Translations under genes and position numbers: made by a program
The notes under the pieces: model-generated
Databases searched by the model: none
Seen by the model: only the letters and a program-made list of their open reading frames with translations
Told to the model about the DNA's origin: nothing
Part shown: one piece after another, positions 25,104 to 35,600 of the stretch
How positions within the stretch are numbered: the stretch's first letter is position 1
Layout of the letters: every line of letters begins with the position of its first letter
Source: Amphimedon queenslandica
Taxonomy: Eukaryota > Porifera > Demospongiae > Haplosclerida > Niphatidae
Length of the DNA stretch: 64,000 nt
NCBI RefSeq assembly: GCF_000090795.2
Contig: NW_003546261.1
Span: forward strand, 50,084 to 114,083
Direction of reading: 5' to 3'

Positions 25104-26800
25104 ATGAGTGGACGACTTGGTACCCATAAAGATTCTCATAGGCCTTTTTCAGGTGAGATGCATCTCAATTTTGTATTTGTAATACCCTTGTCAGAGATAT
25201 TATGTCGTGCATTGCCCTGAATTAATGAACTGTCCTGTTATTAGTCTCTGTTCCAACCCCAAAACCCCTATTATTGTTATAATTTGTCTAAATAAATGGA
25301 ATTGAATCAACAAAGTGAAAATGACTTTGAAACCAAACCTCTCCGGCAAATGGGATGGAACGGTAAAAGGCTAGGCCTAGCAAGTGGTTTTTGTGTTGTA
25401 TAATTTTCCAGGCAGGGTTCTTACATTGGCTGAAATTTGTATGGGATGCCTGGATTTCTAAATTTCAGTTGTATTTTATGTTATATAACTCCAGGTACTA
25501 GGCACTGCATGCCTAAAATTCGTAGATTCCAAACCTTGGGTTCTATTTGAGTGTACTGGATTTCAGAGCAAGTCAGACCCCCTGACCCTTTATTTGTGTT
25601 ACATGTACAGTGCATTCTCTGTGTGGACACCTTCAACTTTCTTAGTGCTCCCTTTATTTACTACGCCTGTCTTTGTAATTGTAAGTGCTATAATAATGAG
25701 GGTATACAATGTAGTAACATTGAATATAGCTACACTGCCCATGTACATACATGCACAGATGCACTTTCTACTTTTTTTATCTCCACTAAACTCTATTACT
25801 TAGGCTACTTTTACACAGCAACAAAAACGATGAGTTGGTATAGTTTTGTGCCTGTGTTCTAACAAATAAGAACGTGATAGAATCTTGATAGAACTCAATA
25901 GAAATAAAAATGGTGTTCTAAGTGTATCATTTTAAAAACGATGCATTTTTGCTGTGTATAAGCCCAGCCTCAATTTTGTAATTGTAATCTTTTTTGTTCT
26001 CTCATTACAGTAATGTATGTATATGTACATGCATGTGTATAATACCATTATGACATGGATCGTTAAAAGGAAATACTACAGCATTAAAATAGAAGCTTAT
26101 TAGTGTAAATATAATTGCCTATAAAACTTATATTTGAGATTTTAAGCACTATCAATAATTGCTGAGGATGATTTACCAGAGATGGGAAGATGCTTATGCC
26201 CTTCTCCAGATTATTGTAAGCCTTAGTGTACATGTAGTATGATTTAAAAGGGATAGCATGTAGCATTACATGTGGGATTGTTGGTGTTAATTATTTTTGT
26301 TATACATGCACATGTAGAATAATGGCCTGTTGTGAGCCTGGTACTAGTCTGTTTATTACATAGTTCATTTATGTGCGGTGGAAAATTTGCAAAATTAGTC
26401 ACAATCATTGTACAGTAATACACTGTACCTTAATTTCCTTGATTTAATGTTTTGTAAGGTATTCAAATTGTAGATGTACAAAATGCATGCAGTACATGTC
26501 AATAATGTTCTACCTTTTAAATTGAAGATAATGATCCTCTTGATTGTGATATACATTTTTCTGAGTGTTTGGAAATAATTACCTATAAACTTGAACCACT
26601 ACCGCTACTATGGGATCCAAATGTTGAAGAGTTCACTTTTGGGAATGTATAACATCAAAGATGGATGGTAAGGACACACTAATATTTATGTGATAAAAGT
26701 TCCCATTGTTTAAGGTTGCACTGATTTGCCTGAGTTGCCTGATATTTGTGATGATTTTGTGCTGATGCCTATGCATCTGGACTTTTTTGACTTTAGTAAT
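25104..26800 (+). pseudogene. Decayed tandem copy of the securin-like gene
   Basis: Exon 1 (25104-25152) matches copy 1 with the same donor and phase and encodes MSGRLGTHKDSHRPFS. About 26160-26213 matches the end of exon 2, but the segment with the D-box is not recognisable and PEIEYMPP has become PEMGRCLCP. About 26528-26680 matches exon 3 (acidic start, then NVEEFTFGNV against NVEKLTFEKS) and then reaches a stop codon in the expected frame unless splicing has shifted to the GTATAA just there. About 26716-26800 matches exon 4 (LPDICDDF against LPDIGDIEDF). The gene order and intron positions are kept, so this is a DNA-level tandem duplicate that appears no longer able to make the same protein. 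Confidence 0.7.
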
Positions 26801-26891
26801 AAATTAAATGTAATAAATAATAATAATTGTTCATAATTCATGATATCTTGACACTGTAATGATACAAGTACTTAGAATAATCATGGTCTGA

Positions 26892-27084
26892 TACCATATA
26901 GCGGGAAGTTTTGGAGGAAGCAAAATTTTGGTGATTGTCGAATTTTAATTTGGCAAATTTTTGGCCACGTGCCATTGAGCATGCGCATAATGGCTCAAAA
27001 TAGTTGAATTTTATTTTGGCGAAGGGCTGTCAAAATGCCAATTTGCCAAATTAAATTCACTCTAAAGTTTCCCATTGTACAGTA
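26892..27084. mobile_element. Short TA-flanked MITE related to 35170-35380
   Basis: The ends TACCATATAGCGGGAAGTTT and AAGTTTCCCATTGTACAGTA are imperfect inverted repeats. The inside contains GAATTTTRATTTGGC and GAGCATGCGCATAATGGC segments shared, in inverted orientation, with the element at 35170-35380. It is non-coding. Confidence 0.65.
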
Positions 27085-28527
27085 CTTATATGTTTATCAT
27101 TTCTGTTCATTATTCATTCATTGATAATAATAATAACAACAATAATAATAATAATTTTGTATATTATTTGTACAGTAATGAGACTTTAATTGCCTGATGA
27201 TCAATGATTTAAATTTTTGGAATTAATTAAAAGATGGTCTCAACTCCAATTACTACAAGATAGCCCTATAGTCATGTCACAGTAGCCCTTTGCAATGGAA
27301 ACATAAATAGATGTAGTAGGAGAGAGTATAAGATTAGTAAGATACAATTTATTTATTATATTTATTATATTTAAAAATTTTTTTGCCAATTAAAGAAGCA
27401 AATAAAATATATACAGACAACAGGTGTACAATGTCTTTATTATGATGTATACCTTTAATTTGACTACAATTGTACAAAGAAACATAAAAAGGGATAGAAT
27501 CAACCGTACTTGAATGCAAGACTTATTGATGGTGTGAATCCTAAATTTGAAAAAGACAGAGACACTAAAGAGATAGAGAAAGAAAGATGAAGATGCACAC
27601 AGCAGCATGATATAGCTATGAAATTGTACTGGTAATTGAATTAGTAACTATATTCCTATTTTGTGCACAATGGTAATGGTAAATACCATTCAATAAATCA
27701 GTGACATAGACCTGTGACATACATTTTTGGTATATGTGCTACATATAAACATTACACTATAAACATGCATGGTGCATATGCAAATGTGTAATACCATTTT
27801 GTAGATTTTCTAAAGGTGATACAGATAATTTAAAGCAAATATAAAGGAATTAAAATAGACAGCTTATTTAAATAATTATTAGCAAAATTAGATAAGGAAT
27901 ACATGGCATACTCTTAATCATTGCTTAAAATTAATTGTGTACAAGTTTTAGCCTAGAAACTTGGCATTTGCTTACATGTACATGTACCTGCATGTATTTT
28001 GCTTATTTGTGGCGTAAGCTAGCATGTGCACAATTTTGTAATGGTATAGTAAGCAGGTACCCAAAAGGTGTTCCATTTCTGATATTGATGCATTTTATGA
28101 TTTTCATTCCTATTTTTAAGTTCGTTTCTGGACTTTACAGTATAAATTGCGAGATTATCTAGTCATGCACTGACAGTTATCTCACTAAATTAAGCAAAAC
28201 TCTTACTATAAAGTTGACATGCTGATTTTTGTAGTAAGAGCTGAAAGGTATGAAGAGCAATTCAAAACTGACTGTTTGAGTACTGTGTAGTTTATTAAGG
28301 CAATACTAGCTGCTTTGAATTTTAAAAAGGACACAAATACAATTAGTTGAAATTAAATCAAATTAAATGAAGGTAAACTAAACCAAAAAATAATTTTTGA
28401 AACTTTAAACTTGTTGCAAACTAAAATAACTCCATAAAAATAATAGTTACTACATTAATATAAATTGTATAATCAAAAGCATGGTATGCACACATTATTT
28501 TTTAAATTTTTGATACCACTCGCCCAG
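27085..28527. other. Intergenic spacer with AAT microsatellite
   Basis: A short (AAT/AAC)n run lies at about 27124-27160. The remainder is AT-rich with no supportable gene. The 3' UTR of beta-helix gene B (minus strand) must lie in its right part. Confidence 0.5.
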
Positions 28528-31500
28528 TTAGTCGGCTGAAGATTCCAGTAAAGGTTCACGCAAATTAGGAATCACAGTAGTTGTTACAATAGTCTTAGGA
28601 AGTGATTCAGATGCAATGTCCTCTAACTGCACTGGCTTGTTCTTTCTCATATTTCTCTTTATTTTTGTCCAAGGGACACAAATATACACATGATAGACCA
28701 TTATAGCTAAGAAACTAATCAAACTCAGTGACAGTGTAGCACCAATACCTACTCTTGCAATCTGTCTCGAAATATAAAATATTCTGCTATTGTCTCCATT
28801 ATTTTGAGCCAAGGACCCATGAATGACATAGCAAATGATTAAAAGATAGACAAGATATGATATATCAAGACTCTGAATTTTTTTATTTTTGTACACCGAA
28901 ACATAGCTCATTGTTATTATAAGAACTGCTGTTAGTGCCACTAGAACCCCCAAAGTAACTTCACTCACTGGATCCAATGCTACAACTGTAGATAGCATAA
29001 TTACAATCCTAGCAAGTAAAAGCAAACCAGGCCAGATACGAAACAGGTCAGTATGTGGACCTGCATAAGCATCAAAAAATGGCTTTAATTTAAGGTACAG
29101 ACTTGTGCAAATGCTCCATTTAGAACGACAAAGTTCCCATAAAGGAAAGAACAATAGGAACAATGTATATGGAACAAGTAGTACTACCAGTACTATAAAT
29201 GCAATGATAAAAAGAACCAAATGGCAGCCAGACAAGTATGGCTCAGCATTGTTAAACCAAACAGCACCAATTGATCTACATGTTGAAACTGGATTGACTA
29301 ATATGAAAATTGAAATGAGTGTACGAAGGATTTTAGTGTACGAGAGAAGTAAAAGAGTACATAAAACAGGAACTGCATTGTTACCAATCAACTGTGAAAG
29401 CTTTGATGATCTTCGACTCAGCATAATGATTAAAAATATTAAGAACCAAAGGTAAAATGGAAAAACAAATTGTAGGCCAGTTTTAGCGCAGGTATTCATT
29501 CCAGCATAAAAGCAAGTCTCAATCCCCAAATCCAAATTAATCCAAGAAATGAACTGGCTCAACACAGGAATATAATCAAGACCAAAAAACAATGGCTGGT
29601 ATATCTTAACAACATTAGCGAAAAACAGTAGTCCATTGATAGTACCAACAGTGACTGTTAAATTAAGAGCAATTAGTAGAACAACAAGTGCCATACCAGC
29701 CAACAAGAATGGAATGAGAAGTGCAAGATAGTCATTAGTACAGTCTCCACATTTATTAGTGCCTAACATAAGACTTAGACCTTCTTTACATTTTCCACAC
29801 AATAGACCAGATCTATTTAGAGCACACTGCCTATCAGGATCACTCAATGGAAAAGTTATTGATGAATGTATGCAATAATCATATGGACATTCATCATTTA
29901 TAGCTGTACAATTTTCATATACCCCCAACCAACTTCTTCCTTCCTTTGTCACAGTAGCTGTGACACCATTGCAATTGGTAGTAACAGGTTTGATATTATT
30001 ATCACATACACAAACCTGTGACTGTTGTGATAGGTAGGTGCCAGGTAAGCAAGGGTTGACATTAACATTGATAGTAAGTGGTGGTTGAAAAAAGTTAGTC
30101 TCAAAATCAGTTAGTCTCACATGTATTGTTACTTTATCAGGATCATTAGCCTCAACTATGACCTCTTGAGTGAGATTAGTGCACACAGCTGATGATATGT
30201 TGTGATTAGATGGTGCACCAATTGAAACACTAACAGTGCCAGTCGTTGTATTATCATGCTGTCCCACTACAGCAACAATGAAAGGAACACTTTCTCCTGG
30301 TGTAGCTGACACTGTCAAACTTTTGAGATTGCAATTAGGAGTAGTATATTCACAAAAACACACTTTTCGTGGATCTGATGATATAATAGAAAGCCCTGTT
30401 TGATTCACGAATTTACTTATGTTAGTAAACTGATGTTCACTTGCTCTATATATGCCTTGTATGCAATAGCTCATTGCTCCTCCATAAAGGACTGAGCCAG
30501 CAACATCAGCAGTGTTGTTCTCAAAATAAAAATACTTATGTGTGTCATCATTGTTCTGTAACTGATAAAAGCAACGATTAGTTACTTGCTCGTTGCTAGA
30601 GACAACTCTCAAAACAATCTGTTGTACATTTATTGCTCCTCCACTATTATTAGCATGATTATCACTAAATCTTAGCATTGAGCCATGAGTAAGAAACAGG
30701 AAAGATGATGAAATCATAAAAATTCCACCGCCGTTATAAGCAGAGTTATTATGAAAAATGTTGATCCCATAAAAAGTAATGTAGGTATCAATGATTCCAA
30801 GACCACTGCCTTCATTGTTACTAATAGTGCAGTTGCTAATGACCACATCGGTGCTACCAAAAATTCCAATAGTTACAATAAAAGAAGATGCTACACCTAA
30901 GGTTTCATAAAAAGCTTCACTGATAGTGTTTCTATCGAACGTGACATTATGTACTATTATATCAAACTGTTCATTGGCAAATGGATCTGTGTTAACCAGT
31001 AGTGCACTGCCATAGAGCCCCGAATTATGACTTAACGTTGAAGAATTAAGATGAAGTGAACCAGAAAAAGAACTGAACCATGCTATGTTTATTCCAACTA
31101 ATTGATTATATGACACAAAACAGTTTGTCATGTGTATAGATGGACTATATCTGTATTCATTTTCAGTGAGAGTATTATGAGTTAGTACTAACCCATTTAG
31201 ACTGCCAGTAGTTTTTAGACCAGTAACAAACAAATCATAGAGATTGGTAACACTTCTTACAAAAACGTTAGCTACTGAGTTATTGGCAGTGTAAAGATAG
31301 TTCAAATGAATGCTAGTGTTGTAATTATTTTGAAGAGGATTAACAATTAGCCCAATGAAACGATTATTTGTAATGTTTGTATGATTCATTAAAAAAATTG
31401 CATGAATACTTCTTGGTGTAATTATCGATGAAAAAATAACAGTCACAGTAGATGATTCATTGTCAGTACTATTGAGATTGTTGAGATAGAAGGAAGAATG

Positions 31501-32041
31501 GATAATCTGACAATTGCTCACACTAATTGCTGCTGCTCCTCCAGGGCTGTCTTGTATTGACAAGTATTTTATTGTAACATTCACTGAATTTGTTATAGAA
31601 ATTGCACTTGAAGTAAAATAATCAACAATGGAATTAAATTCTCTTCCACAGCTTTTAAATGTTAAATTTCCCATTTGTATATTGTCACAAGTTCCAAACT
31701 CGATAGTCACATCTTCAGCGCATTGTATCACTACTGGTGATTCAAGTACAGTTTCATGTGGTCCTTCTTTCATTTCTCCTATTCCCTGGAATGATATATT
31801 TAATCTACTTGAAATAACGATACTGCTGTTTAAAAAGTGTGTACCAGGGAGAAAATAAAAAACCAGTGCTAATGCATGGTTCTGGTTCAGTAGAACTGAT
31901 ATACTCATCAATAGTGAGGCAAGGGGCATCTTTAGGACACTGAGAAGAGTTACCATTTGGATAAAAATACAATACATCTTGTCCAAACAGAAGAGGATAC
32001 TGGGTGGCGACAAACAAAAGAAATAAAGGCAACCTAGACAT
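28528..32041 (-). CDS. Beta-helix ectodomain multipass membrane protein (copy B)
   Basis: An intronless minus-strand gene of about 1,170 residues, paralogous to 4124-7540. The start at 32041 gives a signal peptide (MSRLPLFLLFVATQYPLLFG), then YFYPNGNSSQCPKDAPCLTI, the usual entry motif of this family. The frame carrying this entry runs out near 31860, and the rest of the protein (VFYFLPGTHFLN onward) continues one base off. The junction is a run of six T on the coding strand, at 31857-31862, so one base too many there, true or sequencing error, would explain it. The body has Asn-rich beta-helix repeats, a Cys-rich stretch with CGKCKEGLSLMLG, and about nine membrane segments with LDLGIETCF, matching copy A. 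The tail ends in an acidic REPLLESSAD, close to EREPLL in copy A. Function is unknown; a surface receptor is inference. Confidence 0.85.
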
Positions 32042-32195
32042 AGCCTAGCTCTCTCTGATGGGATTGTTTTGATAGGACTATGTAATGATGCAATTCACAC
32101 ATTCAGTCTAGTGGGTGCATGATGTAAGGTGAGATTAATTATTAGATCTTACATTGATTGCAGTAATTTTTATGCTACATGATAGTATTGTATGT

Positions 32196-32280
32196 AGTGA
32201 CATTCTGAATATGCAAAACTTATTTTTATGATGGCCCATCATAAAAATAAGTTTTGCACTGATGCATTCAGGATGTCACT
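32196..32280. repeat. Fold-back element with 22-bp perfect core arms
   Basis: The core arms at 32213-32234 and 32236-32257 are perfect inverted repeats (left arm starts GCAAAACTTATTTTTATGAT) with a single-base loop. The outer parts AGTGACATTCTGAAT and ATTCAGGATGTCACT continue the inverted match with one mismatch. It is either a tiny MITE or a cruciform-forming element. Confidence 0.9.
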
Positions 32281-32296
32281 GCTTCCTCACTCTCAT

Positions 32297-32325
32297 AGAT
32301 CTACCTTTGCGGCAAAGGTAGATCT
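32297..32325. repeat. 29-bp perfect palindrome
   Basis: AGATCTACCTTTGC is followed by one G and then its exact reverse complement GCAAAGGTAGATCT. It lies 17 bp from the larger fold-back element and about 200 bp before the RNF213-like start codon. Confidence 0.95.
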
Positions 32326-32516
32326 GTCATTGATAAATCTAATGGACTGAATCACTGTCTATGTTATAGCTAAAATTGTTATAATGAAAGTGCCAGGGTA
32401 GATGTGCCAGGGCTATAGTAGGTAGAGCTAAATAGTGTGTGGGCGGTTGACTAATTGACTTACCCACTTAGGCAGTTGTTTAATTTTCTCACCTCGTTTC
32501 TCACTCAGTCTCTAGA

Positions 32517-32600
32517 GTCGAGGATGGAGTTAAAAGAAAGAGATACAGGTAATACCAAGTCGAGGATGGAGTTAAAAGAAAGAGATATAGGTATTACCAA
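32517..32600 (+). repeat. 42-bp in-frame tandem duplication at the RNF213-like start
   Basis: Two 42-bp copies (32517-32558 and 32559-32600) differ at two positions. Each contains an ATG in good context (A at -3, G at +4) and encodes MELKERD followed by TG or IG. The first ends in ACAGGTAATA and the second in ATAGGTATTA, both passable splice donors, so start and first exon end are ambiguous. Confidence 0.9.
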
Positions 32601-35600
32601 TTGTACTAATGTGACTGGATTCATATACTTCCTCATAATAGAAGTGAAAATTTCCTCGCAAGTTCTTCAGAAAGCCTTGCTAGTAAAGAGCAATTACTGC
32701 TGGCCATGTGATCAACCCGCAGTTGTGTTTCCATGGTGCCATCTTGTGCCAGAAGGTGACCCTCCTCCACATTCTACCCCCTACATGCAAATGCATGAAT
32801 CTAGAGGTGAAGGAATCGATGCAATATGTAGCAAGTACAATGGAAAAGCTGATCTTCAAGTTGTTTTAGTGATTTCTGGAGAGTCTGAAAGCTGTCAAAA
32901 AATTCTGTCAGCTGGTCACTTAAAAGATGATTTATCATCATTTCTTGTTATTGTTTCAAGCAAATATAAGAGAGAAATTTTAAAATTTTTTGATAAAGCA
33001 AGAGACAATAAAGCTACAGTAACAATATTCTTTAATAAAAGATACGAATGTAAGTGTCTTATGACTTATGTAATAGCTGTATTTGTGTGCAAAAAAATTT
33101 ATCTATTTTAATTATTTAGTTGCTCGAGCTTTTTTTCCTAAAATTCCAGAAAGTCATGAACAGTTATTTAAGGCAGCACAGTATGTGATAGAGAATAAAC
33201 TCATTGTCTCTTTCTCACCATATTTGGACATCAGTAAACTTATGGATAAATCAAGTACAAAGAACATGCCTGCACAAAGCATTGAGTCCAATAATCCAAG
33301 AGAAAGACTACTTTCATTCTTTTTAAATACTATATTTTATCAGCATATGGAGGTATGTCTTGTTTTAATTATTTAGTCATATGAAACAAGGAGCAAATTC
33401 AATATAAATTTTATAATAGAGATTTTATACATTACATACATACATGTATGATTAGTGTTTTGAAGAAAAAAAGATGTGTTGATCATCTTGTGAGACTTTA
33501 TTTGTATTTTAGTATAAACCATAGTAATTATTTTAGTAGTAGTAGTAGTATAGTCACTGATAATATTCTTATCTAGAAATTTTACTCTTCTCATGCATGA
33601 GATAACTTCATGATCAATAGCATTTACATATACTACTTTTGTACCATTATACATTGTACATATACAAACCTTCCTAAATTATTAAACAGCTATAGCTTAT
33701 AGCCCAGAAGTACATGCCATACTAATGCCATACTTGAATTATGCAAACTTCAACCTTTAAAAAAGAGTCTGTAGGAGAGAAAATTGATATTATTATTTTT
33801 TTATAGGCATATATTGAGTTAACATCATCTTTTAATGCAGTAGAGGTTGTTCGTCTCTTTCAAAATTCTCTTCACTTTAAGTCAACCTTTTCCCAAGATT
33901 TTATATTTTATTTCTGTCTAGCTTACATGATTTATAAGTAAGTTCCGAGCATGCATGCCTTTTACTTCTAAATTTTAGTGTTAAATGTTACATGCATGTC
34001 TTAATTATTATGAACTCTGTATTTACAGAAATGGAACAGGATTTGATTTTAGCAATAAGGCCATTATTGTAACAATAGAATTTATACAGTGTTTGTTGCA
34101 AGTACCTGTTGTTAGTGTTAATGAACAATTGCAAAAATTTGTGAAACAGTAAGTTTTATCAATCAATGAATAGTTATTATTATTGTATAATAGTGATGAT
34201 TTTGAAGCAACTATTGCTAAAATAAATAGCATCTTTGAATATGCTGCTGATTCAATATTACACAGTTGTGACATTTATTTTGAAACTGTTAAGGGTTCAG
34301 AGCTAATTCATGTTTCCTTACTATTAAGTGAGTAACTACTTATATGTGTACTACATTCATAGTATTTATTGATGCTGAATACCGGTATATCATTTGCCAC
34401 TAAGTAGTAAATTTTGTAGCAAGTCACATTATAATTTTAGTTTTGCCATTATCGCAGGGCACTCTTTTTTGGGGGCTATAAATTTTGAGTTCCCTTTTTT
34501 TAGTGAAAGTAAATTCCACAAATCATGATCCTTAACATCCTTGTTAGCTGATATGCAATTGCTTTTAGTTTGAGGTACATGATGTGACAGAAGACCAGCA
34601 GGGTTTTGAAAAAGCCAAAGAATGTCAACTCTACAGTCCAAAAACGCCATCTTTACATGTGTACTTAATAAGTGCCCATATGTAACATGTCAACACACAT
34701 CTTGCAATTATAATCTATTATTTAACGTCACAGTATTTACCAAAAGAAACTTACATAGCAATATACATTACAAATTGGAAGTGCCTGTATAACATATTAT
34801 AGCATAAACCAAGAGTCTCTTGGTATAAGTAGTAACCATGCTTCCCACAAAGCTTGCTAAACAGCATGCTTCATGAACTGAGAATGAAGCTACAATACAG
34901 CACATGGCATTTGAAGTAACTTTTAAAATTTATAAAAAGTCCAGGATTCAGCTGAAAGTTAATACACAACATAAGGACATGTACCAATATGTATCAGAAA
35001 AACTATAGAAATGAGGAATTCTTTTCTAGTCATTTTGATGAAATTTTGCTAAAGACCAAGCTATAGGCTATAATATAAGCCTGTAGTTGTTGGCCTAATT
35101 TATGGGCAACTTACAAATTCATTAAAAATTAAAATTTGATATGAATTAGCTCAAAGTTGATGGAACATGTACCGTATGGAAGGAAATTTTGGAGGTAGTT
35201 AAATTTGGTGAATTTGGCATTTTGATAGCCATTCGCCAAAATAAAAATTCGCCATTTTGAGCCATTATGCGCATGCTCAATGGCACGTGGCCACAATTTC
35301 GCCAAATTAAAGTTCGCCAATCACCAAAATTTTAGCAATTCGCCAAAATTTAGTCCCTCCAAATTTCCTTCTGTACGGTATGTGTAGTGTACCAGAAAAA
35401 AATTATAAAAATGGAAAATTCTCTTCCAGCCATTTTTGAATAAATTTGGTCAACATAATTTTGGCCTGATTTTTGAGCAACTTTAAAATTTATAAAAAGT
35501 ACAACTTTAATGGGAATCACCTCAAAGTTGCTGGAACATGTTCATGTATCAGAAAAATTATAAAAGAGGAGAATCCTTTCCTTATAATTTTTTCAAAATT

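Larger units (their letters stand above)
32042..32523. promoter_or_regulatory. Divergent intergenic region with two perfect hairpins
   Basis: This 482-bp interval separates the starts of two divergent genes, beta-helix gene B (minus) and the RNF213-like gene (plus), so it should contain both promoters. It holds two strong palindromes (32196-32280 and 32297-32325). No TATA box or known factor site stands out. Confidence 0.5.

Noticed and set aside
25551-25862. 103-codon frame near the decayed securin-like copy
   Set aside because: It lies in the duplicated intron block; the corresponding sequence in copy 1 is interrupted by a MITE and not conserved as protein.
29105-29455. 116-codon plus-strand frame inside copy B
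   Set aside because: It is the antisense shadow of the membrane domain of copy B, which has strong paralogue support.
31856-31920. A tiny intron to reconcile the two frames of copy B
   Set aside because: The only GT...AG pair nearby spans 36 nt, does not shift the frame by one, and would remove conserved residues; a homopolymer base error fits better.
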